DNA of 64,000 nt from Glandiceps talaboti (GCF_964340395.1 NC_135569.1:10293540-10357539), one strand, 5' to 3'. Numbered from the stretch's first letter, positions 1 to 18,933 are shown. Numbers and translations: made by a program. Notes: generated by a model from the letters alone, not told the origin.

Positions 1-4953
<4,953 letters not shown>

Positions 4954-6205
4954 ATAAATAAACAAAGATTTGCAGTGCTGAGGTGTCATAACAAATACAA
5001 GATACAAGTCAGCAGGGATGTTTGAGTAGTTGTTAAATAGCATATGATGCACGCTGTAAGAAATTCATTTGTATAGTCATAACTGAAACTTGCCAGTATT
5101 ATGGTGTGCTTGGTGTCTTTTCAACAGTTCTAGGTGAGATTGTATGGATGATGACAGTAGGTAATACAGGCTACATGTGAGTGCAGATTCTGGTAGGCTA
5201 TGGTATAATATGAAAGGTTGGTCACAGGAAACACTCACCGTGTTTGCAAGCAGGGTAAATGCCATTGCAAATCAGTTTTCAAAGTTGTATAGTTATTGTT
5301 TACTCATGTTTACATCAAATATCTCTGTCTGTATAACTCCTCGGATTGAAAGTTTTCCACCCTAAAAAATGAACAGAAAGCATTCAAAGATAGGACACTG
5401 TCAAGGCGAATTCTTTTTTTTTTCATACATCATTTCAGAGGAGTAATATGCTAAATACAACAGTCCGATCTTAATGGAAGTTAACATGGGAATGTTTGAT
5501 ATCTTAAATATTACAGTGACTCCAAAGTATAAATGATAAACTACTGCAACATATTCATACATTACCAAAATATATGCAGTCAGATCAAAGATGTGCTGCA
5601 ATTGTGTGTCATACACATCACTCACTACATATAGCGGGTTTATTTGCACAATGAATATTGCAGGCATTGTTAATGTTGTGACTACTATAGCTAAATTTAG
5701 ATCAATGCAAGTTCTTATCAGAATCAATATAATAGCTAGATATTAACCAAGCTATACAAAATAATACTGGGTCATATTAATTTAGCTCTTTGTGTGAGAA
5801 CCATGGCTGGTAAGATTCACTTGATATTCCTCTGTATTGTGTCAAAAAAAAGAATGATTTACCTGATGAACAAAAAGGACTCCGCTAACTGTTGGGGAGA
5901 CATAAAGTACAACTGTATATTATCTTATGATGGGACATGCGGAAAACCATGCACTTATTCCTTTTTTATTTCTGAAATTATCACCCAAGCAATGATTTAA
6001 TCCAAAAACTGAAATAATAGTTTAAAAATTATGAAGATCTGTTTTTGTGATTGTCAGTAGACATGTGTTGTTGTTTAGGATTCCAACGAGTTTGTCATTT
6101 CTGATATTGTATATTGACACCATGCATTCGATACTTGAATCATCTATCTAACTATTGTAGGATTTGTTTGTGGTGTTGAAAACAATAAAATGTGCTTGAA
6201 CCAGG
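4954..6205 (+). promoter_or_regulatory. GAPDH: Likely GAPDH 3' UTR with candidate poly(A) signals
   Basis: AATAAA motifs overlap the stop codon (4951-4966), which would give a very short UTR. Another AATAAA at 6184-6189 is followed by tgtgcttgaa and fits a UTR of about 1.2 kb. Which is used cannot be decided here. No coding sequence is seen in the interval. Confidence 0.35.
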
Positions 6206-8187
6206 ATCAGTCTGAGATATCATTTTTAGCACAACTGAACGAACTGAGGTTCAGTAGTGTTTTAGGCATCGAGAAATGTGCAAGTGTTTAGCAGAACTAG
6301 AGAAAAAAAAGTTGGTCGTGACTCGTGAATAAAAGAATGATCCCATGTAATCAAGATGACCTTGGATTTAAACATAGCCCTTAAAGATTTTTTACCCAGA
6401 ACTGAAAGTATTAGATTTTGATAGCAGAACTCCCCATCCCCTCCTCCCACCAATACACACACATATCATCTCTGCAGTGGGTAATGAAGTCTAAGAAATA
6501 TATTGGTTCAAATTTGAGCGACGATAGTATCTTACATTATAAGAAAGATATTTACCTAGTCCAACAGTACTTCCATTGCTGCCTGTACCCCATTTCCTTC
6601 TTCATGTAATCATCAATGTAACTATACACGCATATGACATCTGATAATACATGGATCAAGTCGTTTCTATACAAGACAGAAAATGTAATTATGATATCCG
6701 AGATGGAAAATGAGGTTCCATGTTATAGTTCTGTAATTAGCCCCTCTTTATTGCAACATCAGAATTATACCTTGAAGTGGTCACCATGGTAACAATGAAT
6801 CAGGTTTGTGTGTGTCAACAAAGGTTATAGTGATTAGCCAGTTGTAACTTCATGAACACACATTTCCATCACTTTTAAGGTTTACCATTAATTGGAGCAT
6901 AATGTAGTGTGTGTCAGTTTACAAAGTTCTTTCCGTTGACATATACGTTCATGTGTTTCTTTTGTAGAGATGATATTTTTTTTCTTATTCAGAAACTGAG
7001 TAAAATTGAATGCTTTTGCAACCTCTAAAATTGACAGTCCAAAAATTGTGTTCGTCCTCAACACCAGGAATTAACTGCTTAATTGTCGGACAATCCTGAC
7101 ATTTCACTAACAACTAATAAGCAATCACCTCTTTAACTTTAAGCCTCAATTTCTAAAATCTGAATCATCGTCTTACTGTAGCCTACCTGTAGATTTGAAG
7201 GACTAGCGTTACTAGCTATTTGCTATCCTAAGGGGAAAGGCCAGATCTGTGGCACAAAATGTGACCCTCCCTCAATTTCCTTTCTCTAAAATATGACTAC
7301 CATTCAAATAATTCAATGAAAAAACAACAGCAGGATTTGGAGCCAGTGGCAGCGATAGGATCATGCTAAAATCACAAAATAATGCAAAGTTAGATAAAAG
7401 TGAGTTGAAGTAAAATGTGACCCTCCATAGAGGATTGATTTGTAAAATGAGTCAGACCCATCCCTCCCCCTCCCTTGTAATTACTGGATTTCCCCTGGCC
7501 TTCACCCCTTGTATTAAACTGATATTTTGATTTTGAATTTCGCTGTCTTTTCCTAGACTAGCAAAATTCAAAATATCAGTTAGGATAGCAAATAGCTAGT
7601 ACATGTAGTAATGCTAGTTCTTAGTTCTTGGAGTCTACAGGTAGGCTATAGCCTTTACATGCTCAGCTTGGACATCTCACTGACAATCAGTGTATGTGTG
7701 GTATGCGTGGGCAAAATCTATTTTGTAATTGCGTTTGGAAGGTTGCTACTTCAAGGACGTGTAACTAAGGCCAATATAAAAAAAAATAGTGTGTTTCCCA
7801 TAACCCAATTGACCCAAGTTCCAAGTTTAAGCCCCCAACCCTAAACATTTCATTGCATGCAAAATGCCTAAAATTGTAACAATATATTTCTATTTCCGTG
7901 TACACCTTTGCCTTTGCTTCTCCTGTGGTCACTTTTAAAAAAAAAATTGTATTCCAGAGAGAAATCATGTCCTGTTGAACTAACAGTAGTCTGCATAAAT
8001 GTATTCATCTATAATTGTCTTCATTTACTTCTTTTACCACCTCATCAAACTCTTCGAAGTGTCGTGATGGACAAATATCTTATCTTGGTCAAAGTAATTT
8101 AGGAAAAAAAAATTCCATTCTAGAAGTCATTTTATCAGAGACAAACATTTTTCTTTATTTTGCCTCAAACTAGGATCATATTGTGAT
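6206..8187. other. Intergenic, no gene seen
   Basis: AT-rich sequence with no frame that looks coding. A short terminal fragment of a family-A-like element lies near 7770-7855 in reverse orientation (aaggcca...accctaaaca). Confidence 0.5.
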
Positions 8188-8476
8188 AAGGCCTAAAAAA
8201 ATGGTTTGGTTTTTATGTATTTGAGAAAAAAAAATAAAATCGCAAAAACTGTGGATGCGGAAACTGATATCAGCTTAAAAAGACAATATAAAACTAATGG
8301 CTGTACATCTGATATGAAGAAATAGACAACACGGACACCATTTGGAAAACAATAGAAAACCTAAACTAGACACACAGAAAATAAATAAATAAATAAAACA
8401 AAAAAATCTACCTACAACCACCTATTCTAAAATTGGGCATAATGGGAACCACACAATTTTTTTTTATTATGCCTTA
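8188..8476 (-). mobile_element. Family-A MITE, reverse copy 1
   Basis: Begins aaggcctaaaaaaatggttt and ends gggaaccacacaattttttt. Internal blocks (tgtacatctgat, gtggatgcggaaact, aatctacctac) match the copies at 19.3, 40.9, 51.1, 53.2 and 56.2 kb in reverse orientation. Confidence 0.75.
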
Positions 8477-8833
8477 TGTAAATGTGCCTAACTTAATTGG
8501 AAGGATTCAGATCTTGTGTCAGAGATCCGGGAGGGTCAATTATATAAGAAGCTATAAAAGTTGAAAGGTAATAGTCTTGACATTTCTACAGAAACATTTC
8601 CATATTTAAAATGTTCAAACCAGGAAACCATGAAGTCCAAATGATCTAATAATATACGTACGTTAAGGGGCAGTAAATAAAGGCATTTTCATCGTAAACT
8701 TAATTGGATTCTGGAGAGTCATTTCATGATTTTATGTCATAATTCAATGTCAAGCAATTGCCCACAAAACTACCAAATTGAAACTTTTTTTTTCACCTTC
8801 ATTGATCTAGCAGTAATCGACTGTTGCCTCATA

Positions 8834-8960
8834 AGACTTAGCATACATGCATATGAATTAGATGAACAATGAATATTCATGAGTCCTAAAGTGCTTATTA
8901 AATTCAGGTAGTCATGAATATTCATTGTTCATTTAACACATATGCATGTCTGCAAGTCTC
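8834..8960. repeat. Short foldback element with perfect 21-bp arms
   Basis: Bases 8862-8882 (atgaacaatgaatattcatga) are the exact reverse complement of 8912-8932, with a 29-bp spacer. Weaker pairing extends outward through catgcatatg / atatgcatg to agactt / aagtct. A MITE-sized hairpin with no coding capacity. Confidence 0.8.
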
Positions 8961-9261
8961 ACCGGATGTCTGAATTGTAAACAAAAACATATTATCCAAA
9001 CATCTTCCTAATAATTCTTTGGAAAAAACAATTCCTTTCAATACTTCTGTTCAATATCTAAGACAAGTCCAACAGTATACTTACATAGCTTTGATGTCGT
9101 CTGTTGACTATGCTCAAATTTAAGTAGTATGGTTCGTATCCTGGTGTTTCTTCTGTTCTGTTTTTTACACAATCCACTTTTTCTTTATACTGGGCCTGTA
9201 AGAATAGCAAACAATGGGTATGAAGACTATATAGTAGATTTCATATCAATCCACCATACAT

Positions 9262-9359
9262 AAAATTTACTATCTGACTATCTGACTATCTATCTATCTA
9301 CCTACCTACCTACCTATCCATCTATCCATCCACCCATCCATCCATCCATCTAATCTGTC

Positions 9360-9406
<47 letters not shown>

Positions 9407-9430
9407 CTATCTCCCTCCCTCCCCCCATCC
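9262..9430. repeat. Compound tetranucleotide repeats (TATC, TACC, TCCA, TGTC)
   Basis: Successive runs of related tetranucleotides that grade into each other by single changes. Confidence 0.9.
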
Positions 9431-9508
9431 CTCTGTTATTGGTTTCTTCTCATCAGATGTACAGCCATTAATGTCTGTACATCTGATGAGAAGAAACCAA
9501 TAACAGAG
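9431..9508. repeat. Perfect hairpin: 34-bp arms, 10-bp loop
   Basis: 9431-9464 is the exact reverse complement of 9475-9508; the loop is ccattaatgt. The arm is internal family-A MITE sequence (ttcttctcatcagatgtaca), so a MITE piece has been duplicated head to head. Confidence 0.95.
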
Positions 9509-9650
9509 ACCATATGGAAAACAACGGAAAACATAACTACCTGAACAAATCACATGAAAAAAATATAATAAATTAAAATAAAAAATCTACCTACCCCACC
9601 TATTTTAAAATTGAGCGTAATCGGAACCACACAATTATTTTTAGGCCTAA
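9475..9650 (-). mobile_element. Family-A MITE, partial reverse copy 2
   Basis: Runs from tgtacatctgatgagaag through aatctacctaccccacc to the terminus cggaaccacacaattatttt and aggcctaaa. The other half of the element is missing and replaced by the hairpin arm. Confidence 0.75.
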
Positions 9651-9765
9651 AGGGAAATCCAATGAGCAGAGATATCGATTTAAAGGTTACAGAAATTACT
9701 TCTATAATCATGATAATTTCACTCATATTTTCAACAAGAAAAAGATGCGTAAATGGTTACTAAAA

Positions 9766-10420
9766 TACTACTCTGGCAATCAAGGTCTCAGTTTACTAAG
9801 ATAGACACAAACTAAAACGAATGTGACATGTTGATATACTACTCTGGCAACCGAGGTCTTGGTTTACTAAGATAGACACAAACTAAAACGAATGTGACAT
9901 GTTGATATACTACTCTGGCAACCAAGGTCTTGGTTTACTAAGATAGACACACACAAACTATTGTTGTGACATATTGATATACTACTCTGGCAACCGAGGT
10001 CTTGGTTTACTAAGATAGACACAATCTGAAACTAGTGTTGTGGGATGTTGATATACTACTCTGGCAACCAAGGTCTTGGTTTACTAAGATAGACACACAC
10101 TGAAACTATTGTTGTGACATGTTGATATAAGCATGGAAGTAGAACTTCTACTTCCATGATATAAGCTATTGAATGGACATTGGTTTAATTGTACTCGCAG
10201 TGGGGTGGCATTTCCGTTGAAATCTTTTACCTCAGTTAAAGTGTACATTTTTGAGGACTCCAAAAGCTTCCACTATCTTGATTACAGCTAGGGTGATTAA
10301 ATTCTCACAACAACGCTGAGGCACCGCTATCACCCACTTGTGTAATCTACCACATCCAATAACAACATTTTTAGTTTGTGTCAATCTTAGTAATGCGAGA
10401 CCTCGGTTATCAGAGTAGTA
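9766..10420. mobile_element. Family-E MITE with one terminus amplified five times
   Basis: Five direct copies of a 71-74 bp unit start at 9766, 9837, 9908, 9980 and 10054 (tactactctggcaac...aagatagacaca). The opposite end, finishing at 10420 with cagagtagta, is the same unit inverted (tgtgtcaatcttagtaatgcgag...). The family core (cacttgtgtaatctaccaca) recurs near 25.8 kb. Confidence 0.75.
10132..10158. repeat. 27-bp perfect palindrome
   Basis: catggaagtagaa, one central base c, then ttctacttccatg. It lies between the amplified unit array and the core of the family-E element. Confidence 0.95.
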
Positions 10421-10800
10421 GGTTTACTATGTGAAAGCACATCGTCGCAAATCACGGTCTGTTTTACGGCAACGTTCTTAACGAGCCCCCCACAGGATAT
10501 TTCAAAAAGTAGTCGTAGAAATAATAACTCTGGCTTGCGAGATTGGTGAAAACATAGAACAGATCCGTGTTTGTAGCTTTGTACTTTGTGTAATGTTGAA
10601 TATACTAGTAGTCGCATTACATGGTTGATATTATGTTTTATGCCTTCCATATACACATCAGTACTCAGCTGCACTTAGTGCTGATTGATCGTATCCTTGT
10701 CCCCAGGCAAATAACGAACTCTTAAAGCTTAAAGATATAACGTTATATAGTTGCAGCCATCCATACAACCAAATATTCAACCGTACAAAGGACAATAGAT

Positions 10801-10950
<150 letters not shown>

Positions 10951-11466
10951 CAATCATCGTCACCAGAAGAGTATCGACTTTTTGAAAAGTAAACTCGGCA
11001 TCTTGTAGATTTTTGAAGAATGATGCAGTATATGAAATGGTATATCATTTATGATTGATAAACATGAATAAATATTCACTGTTGTAGACAATCTTGTTGC
11101 TTTGTTTGTGCAGTATAATCTAATATTGACCACCCAGACCCTTGGAAGGGATGGGGTATCATTCAAATCACCCACTTATCAGTATAGTGGGATTAGGTTT
11201 TAACAATGACAGTTGACAAATGTCTGATAGATGTTTGTCTATCTGCTTTAATACTTGTTGCATATCTGTCTATCTGTCCGTCCGTCCGTCCACCCACCCT
11301 TCCATCCGCCCTTAATTATGGTTTAATAAGCAAGATTCAGCAAGATTTGTTATCATAAATAAACATACACACGTCACAAAAGTCACATTGGAACGACACA
11401 AGAATGCAAGGGTAGACCCCCGAGTATGACTTCCTGTTGTTTCCGGTGCAGGGGGCGTCTTCAAGT

Positions 11467-11474
11467 TATAAATA
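11467..11474 (+). promoter_or_regulatory. Candidate TATA box
   Basis: TATAAATA in a locally CpG-containing stretch, about 30 bp before a possible transcription start near 11497. It is followed by a consensus splice donor at 11636. It may serve the gene coding from 16513. This is inference from motif spacing only. Confidence 0.35.
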
Positions 11475-11496
11475 ACCGTGTGTTCGAAATGTTGAT

Positions 11497-11635
11497 TTAT
11501 AGTTGTATGCTTCGCTGTCGACATCGAAGTTCAAATACTTACGAAACGTGAACGCAATTGTACGAGAAAAACGACTTGGATCTCAAGAAAGACTTCGAAC
11601 TGTTTCGGTCATATTTTGATATCAAGATTGATAAG
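11497..11635 (+). other. Candidate non-coding first exon of the 16.5-kb gene
   Basis: The stretch ends in ataag followed by gtaagtat, a strong donor. The next plausible acceptor on this strand that fits a gene is ttcttgatatcacag at 16510, two bases before the ATG at 16513. The start is estimated from the TATA box. An alternative acceptor lies before the 12336 open frame. Confidence 0.3.
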
Positions 11636-12335
11636 GTAAGTATCAGTTCAATATACTTATTGTTATAAGATATATCAAAAAGACTGGTTATGACTTTCTA
11701 GTTAAAAGTAACTTGTTTAAATATTTTAATATCGAAATTAACGTAATATGGACGGTCTATCTTTGAATATTGTACCTTTAGTCGGAGTGTTCTGAGATAG
11801 CACGCACTCTTCTAAGCAAACAGGAGTTACACCACGTTGCTATTACGATAGACTGAAAGTTCCAGTCTTAGGGCGGCCCTTTTTATTTTTCTGTTTCTCA
11901 TCTCCCGACCGACCCTAATTTGCAGCTCCGACATCAGAAAAAAAAAAGTTTTTTTATTTCCGACCGACCCCTGAGCACAGCAAAATTGTAAGGTTCCCCA
12001 TGGCGTCTTAGGCCAGTTCTGGCGAGGCCACGACCTTGCGACATTGGCCCCCTAACATTACAAATGAAGCAATAATTTTCCCACCTTGCGTCGCTTTGGC
12101 GCATTCATTTTACGGCAGACATCAAAATTATCTAAGTCCACGGCCGGACCAGGCCAGGCTCTGACTCGACGTGAATCCCACAAGAAGTATACTGACTGAC
12201 TGCGTAAGGGAAATTTTTGTTGACATCATATAAGATACAGTGACAACGCGCAGTTCTATTGTTAACATAAAAAATGCCACAAAAAGATCAACTTTGATAA
12301 ACTTAATCTACAAATTAAAACATTAGAGGGATTAG

Positions 12336-12506
12336 ATGAGACGTCGAAATGGACGGCTCTCGTCACATGTTTTGTCTACTGTCACTGTCGTGACCTCTGA
12401 CCTAAACACTGACGTGTGCGAAACACTGAACTTGCTACCGGAACATCTATCTGCCATGCCACAGCTCAGAAGCCTTCGTGAACCAAATTTATGGGACAGG
12501 TTGTGA
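12336..12506 (+). CDS. Small open frame, 56 codons, possible exon; unrecognised
   Basis: Starts at an ATG after in-frame stops and encodes a basic start (MRRRNGR) followed by a mixed, protein-like segment (SDLNTDVCETLNLLPEHLSA and MPQLRSLREPNLWDR). Composition is unlike the AT-rich noncoding frames nearby. A possible donor (gggacag/gttgtg) lies at the end and a possible acceptor (aaaacattag) just before the ATG. I do not recognise the family. Basic start plus Ser/Thr content could be a mitochondrial presequence, but this is weak. No partner exon was found, so it may be chance. Confidence 0.2.
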   Translation: MRRRNGRLSSHVLSTVTVVTSDLNTDVCETLNLLPEHLSAMPQLRSLREPNLWDRL

Positions 12507-13418
<912 letters not shown>

Positions 13419-13545
13419 TTAAAATGCCTTCTTTTTGTAAGGTGTAATGTGTAGTACACAATTTTCAAAAAATAGCTTACTGGGAACTGTTATTATGAAT
13501 GGATTTTTTTTTATGTTGTTAGGTAATGGTCTATGCGTAATGGAA

Positions 13546-13583
13546 TATCTCAGACCACAGTATCTCTATAGTGGTCTGAGATA
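13546..13583. repeat. Short perfect inverted repeat
   Basis: tatctcagaccac at 13546-13558 pairs exactly with gtggtctgagata at 13571-13583 across 12 bp. Could form a stem-loop if transcribed. Confidence 0.9.
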
Positions 13584-15908
13584 ATTTATATGAATATTTC
13601 ATAAACAATAATAATTGACCCCACTCCCTGTCAAATGACACCACTTTTTGGAACCAAGGGGCCTGTGTCCCCACTTGTTGGAAACCTTGGCAGAACACCG
13701 CCGTCTAACCCCCTCTCACCCACCCACCCACCCAACCCCTTTGTTACGTCAGAGCAGCATGTGTCTTTCATCATGGCAGAAGCCGTTGAGGTTTGATGAG
13801 GGACAGGGCTCAAAATTAATACTGTCACGCGGTACATTTTGCTGCAATGCAATAATAGCTCAGAATATTTCCATCATTTTCAAAATTATGCTTAAAATTG
13901 GTAAAAGTCATACTGCATTCCTAATTTCTTGACCAGTTTTTAGCTTTAAATCAGTTGTATTATCAGGGAAATGACCGACTCCATAGCGTTTCATGACCCA
14001 TGACATGCATGACCTTTGAAGACATTCTGATGTTTACATTATTACTTTTAATTACTTTTAAACAGTAAATCCCAAAGGGGTTCTGAGTTCTAGAAATGTT
14101 TGACATGTTTTCTGGTGGATTATTTTGACAAGTTCACACTGAAGAAAAATGTTTCATAGAAGTAATGGTTTATATAAATGAAAATTCATCTAGCACACTG
14201 ATGACAATCACGTAAGTGTTTCAAAAAGTTACATACTAAAGTTCAAATTGGATAACTTGAAAACATTGTTAGCGATGGCAATGCCTCTTTGATTACAGGG
14301 TAATAGGACGAATGTATTAGTACTCCTGATAAAATCACACAATAGTTCATGGCTACAGATATACACCCATCAGGATGATAAGTATTTAATCATCTTCTTA
14401 CAAAGTTGTTCTACAGACTTGTCAACCTTGCTAAAATGAAGGAAAGAGACTTGTAACAAGGAAATCAATAAAGAGAAGAGAAATGAAGTTGTATAGAGAC
14501 TAACAGGACAGAAAGGACAGAGAATAGAACTGAAAAAATACATTTTTTTTTTCTTGCCCCCCTTTTTTTTTTATTTCGCCCGCCCGACCCGCCTGACTAT
14601 TCCATTGGAGATGAGAAACAAAAAAAAAAAAACCTCACCCTTATATAGGCGAAACAAACTAGATCTAGTCTAGCATCACACACCCTTTCAGGTGATTGTA
14701 TTCTTAAAATTGTGTCACAAAACGATGAATTCTCTACGTAGTGACTGAGACTTGACCATACATTATTGTAAGATCGGAGATATACGCGTACCTTTTGGCT
14801 CAAGTTTTCTAATAACTGATATGTAAACTTTATAGTAAAATTAAAAGTGTTCTATATCAATCTATTCATTGCGGCTGTATATCTTTTTTAGTATCATTGC
14901 GTGCTGATAAAAAATCTTAGTTAAAGTTCTCTCCGAATGTATGACATTATGTTGACAAATCAACCTGAACATGCAGAAATCTGTGGCAAAACGCGAAAAT
15001 TAGTTTCCTTTTTTTCTACAGATCTTGAGTTGTCAACTGATATCAAAGAAATACTGTCGTTTTTCTCTACACTTTTATCTTGTTGAATAAATAAAGGGAA
15101 TTAGGAGCCCATCTGTTGGAAAATGTGTCCAACAGTTCTTTTATCCTCAGACCACTATAATATTTTATGGTGGCAATGGAAAGAAAACGTATCTTTTATA
15201 TCTTAAAGTGTTTACGTTTTATCGTTTTACAGTTTTACTTATAACTTAAATTCATTCTCACCTACACGTCAGCTGAAAATTATATGTATCGTATCTTCAC
15301 GCGATAAGAGTAGATCACGTTAGTTTTTCTCACCCGTTGACACGCCACTGAACATGTGATTTGGTCAAAATCGTATATTACTGACAGGGTTGTATTTCGT
15401 AGGCCCTTTTCTAAAATTCTAGTATAACGCGCTGTTGAGTAAAGTCCGGGGGGGGGGGGGCGTATACGTATATGTGCCGCCTTTTGGGGTGAGTTTTCTA
15501 GCCCTTTGGGCTAAAATGGGGTCTGTTTTTTGAGCTGAAGAGTCTAAAAAGGAATCCACTTTGTATTATTTTTTATTTTCCTTGATCTAAACTGTGGTCC
15601 ATTGTCCCCACTGCCATTAATTGTCCCAAAATGTTGCCCCCAAGGAAAATGTATTGAGGTCTTAAACATTCATCAAACTGTAATAGTCTAAAATGGGGTA
15701 ATTTTTGGATCAAATATTTTGAGATATCGTGTTATATATATATAGTAAGATCTATGTCCGGTTAGATGATGAAATGAAGCAATTTCACTAGATTTTTGTT
15801 CAGACGACATATTATTTCCACTCAGCTGATTTTCATTGGAAATAATTTAGTTGTTCCATTTAGTCCACATATTACTAAGCTCCACATTCCAGCTTCGACT
15901 CGATTTGA
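13584..15908. other. Intergenic, no gene seen
   Basis: Contains a C-rich (CCCA)n patch near 13700-13740, a homopolymer-rich patch near 14540-14635 with tctccaatgg-type sequence also found in variant form near 11880 and 36360, and a G run near 15450. No frame looks coding. Confidence 0.45.
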
Positions 15909-16410
15909 ATTTAAAGCTGTACTATAGCTGCAACTGAAACGTTTTTCTGAAAATGTTTTGTTTGGTTCAATAACTTGTATATATATCGTACGCCCTGAAC
16001 AGAATTGCGTCACCAGTGTATACACGATAAATAAAATCAGATTTTGCATGCAAATCAGCGCCCTCAACGGTGGTAATGATTCAATCTGTTGCTGTGCTTT
16101 TTATGGATAATATGGAGATTAATTATTTTTGTTTTGACAACTTTCAGTGAATATATTGTGGTTGTAAATCTGTGATTGAAAATGATACTCCAGTTACAAC
16201 TAGTACAATTTTGACATGGAGCGGCGACAGATTCAAAACCAAACTTTTGCTCCAGATTTAAACTTATTACTACACCACCGTACCTACGGATAACAGTGGC
16301 CACTAATTAACAGATCTAGACATACTGTCTTTTTATAAATAACTGACCAATTTTTAGTGAAAATATCTTTGGTTATTTGATGAAAATAAAATACCCAAGT
16401 TGTCAGTTAG
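15909..16410. repeat. Family-B repeat copy
   Basis: Begins ttaaagctgtactatagctg and contains the family blocks gcgccctcaacggtggtaat, cagttacaactagtacaatt and tttggttatttgatgaa. It ends about 100 bp before the ATG at 16513. Confidence 0.7.
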
Positions 16411-16512
16411 TGTAGTTTACGCACAGACTGTTTAATCTCGACAAGTTAAGCTTTTACCCCAGATCTCGCTAGAATAATTTCTATACAGTTTTATTTTCTT
16501 GATATCACAGGG

Positions 16513-16731
16513 ATGGTCAGGCAAAGAAAAACTAGATTAGTGGATATGTATGTGAGCTTAATACTTGTACTTTTCACGCTGTTACCGACTTCAACTTCGT
16601 TTAGTCCGAAGAACACACACGATCGGCTTGAAGGGACAACCACCAAACCAAAGGAACGCCGTCATCAGTTGAACAATGTAATTCATGGACCGACTTTAGG
16701 AGGTCAACAAACAGGGAGTTCCAATTATGAG
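16513..16731 (+). CDS. Paralogue A exon 1: signal peptide
   Basis: 73 codons from ATG to a Glu codon, followed by gtatgg (phase 0). The ATG lies 2 bases after ttcttgatatcacag, which reads as a splice acceptor, so a non-coding exon upstream is likely. Confidence 0.75.
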
Positions 16732-18880
16732 GTATGGAGTAAGCAATCTTATGCTCATATGTGTGTTCTGTGATTCGAGAAAAGTTTGTCATTACCGGTG
16801 GTTATTAATTTTGTTATTTTCTCGATTGTGAAATGTTATGTGAAGATGCTCTAAATTCCGTGTCACTGCAACTGGCCATGGAACGCTGTTTTTAAAATGT
16901 TTTGTTTAGTACAATATCTTACTCGTATTAAAATGTTTTGTTTAGTACAATATCTTACTCGTAATACCGTACACCCTGAACTTACGAAAGCCTATTAGGA
17001 TTTCCCACTTCATACTTCCCACTTCACACTTCATAGTTCACACTTCACACCTCCCACTTCCCATTTCATACGTCACACTTCCCACTTCAACTATATCACA
17101 AGCGGGTACACATTTTTTTTGTTGCGGTATACACGATAAGTCAATTAAAATTGATTTTTGGCGCCCTCAACGGTGATAATGATTCAAATCTGTTTCTGTA
17201 CAACTTATGGATAATACTGACCACTGATTACCATAATTATACAATGTCTAATTATTGGTATTTTGGCAATTTTAAGTGAGAATATTGTGGTTGCCTGATC
17301 GAAAAAATGACATTCCAGTTACATACCAGTAGATATTTAAGATTCAAGACCAAGCCTTTGCTCAAGAGAATGATTTTCAGGGAAATTTGTACCTGACGCG
17401 CATTTTACCTCAGGAACTAATACCAAATTATACAGTACCAAACACGTGAAAAAGCAATAACCTTACTTTTGACCAGAAATCAACTTACAATTTTTAGTTT
17501 GTCTATTTTTGTATTCCAAAAAGCTTTTTTTTTATTGTTTTTTATTATTTATCCTCTTTTTAGTCGAATGATGGACGGTGGCCCTATTCTTATAAAATAA
17601 ATCAAATTTTAGATTTTTTTCTCGAATACGTAAAAAATGTTTAGGGTCGGCGTGAAAAACTATTTGGGGTCGGGTAACCGGTGCCAAATATTTTTAGGCC
17701 TTCGTAGGAAGGGAACGTATAGGTCTGAATGGGTTTACCATTGGCTGCTGTCGCATGTTCATACATTGTAGTACCCATCGATGACATCTCACCATCTTAC
17801 AGTATTATAGACCATACAAGGGAGAGGGCTTCTATTGTCTACGTGTCGATGAAATCGTCCACGTCACAGCTTTCCCCCTCCTAATAAATATAAACATACC
17901 CACACCACGGAAGAGATCGTATATTACCATGGTGCATTTCATTGTAAATCCTAATAATTCAAGTCATCTCGAAAACCATACTGTAGATTTCTATTCAATT
18001 GCTAAGACTTTTCTCAAGACCTGTCCAATGATATCTCAACAAGTCACAGACTTAATAAAGTTACATTTACCGATAACAGTAGCAAAACATAATTATGCCA
18101 AGATAACTAACAATTTCCAGGGGTACAATGGTCTAAATCCATTGGTACTGATATATATATACCTGATTATTCTCCCCTTGCCTAATTTGTGTCTTTCAGA
18201 ACTGTTTCCATGGATACATGGAGAAACCTGCGTGGTTGACAATGCTGTGCTTAATAAGGATGCAGTCATCATTCAAAAATCGCCATTCTCATCAAACCAA
18301 AAGCAAGAAAAACGACAAACACGCGTATAAATTACCAGGTCCTGGTATTTTGCCACCGGCGGTCGCGACTTTAGACGCCAGTAAACTAATCAGTCCAGAC
18401 ATGGAAAGTTTCTCTGAAACGTCTTCTACAGATTATGAAATACCTTCATTCGAATTTGACGATTTATTTGATCCAACATTGTATCCACTGAATATAAAGC
18501 CACCGAGCTTACACAGCATGAAGTCGATTCCATTTGAGCTCCTCCCCCCTCCCCCGAAAACACAAGTACTTACAGAGAACGACAACTCTAACAACAGGAT
18601 GGCTTTAGCAGACGGACAGCTAGGACCAGTGGTTTCAGAAAAGTCGGTTGAGAGATTGAAGCAAGGACCTATGATTCACCCCGGCCATAACTTTAGATCG
18701 TCCTGTTGCCTTGGCATCGACCAGAAATTGCCAGAATTTGAGTACAATCCCTTGACTCCGTCACTGGTAAGTATTTCTTTTTAATTTCTATCCTGATGGG
18801 CCCCCGTCCGCATGAATTCCACGCTACCGTATTTATGACTAACCTACATATATATTAGTCCCCAATATTTGTCTTCGTTC

Positions 18881-18933
<53 letters not shown>

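Noticed and set aside
9262-9430. CRISPR-like repeated tetranucleotide block
   Set aside because: Eukaryotic compound microsatellite without spacers.
16064-16303. Reverse 79-codon frame upstream of paralogue A
   Set aside because: Lies inside a family-B repeat.
17929-18330. 133-codon plus-strand open frame
   Set aside because: Most of it is intron 1 of paralogue A and it overlaps exon 2 in another frame; the polypyrimidine acceptor at 18199 lies inside it.
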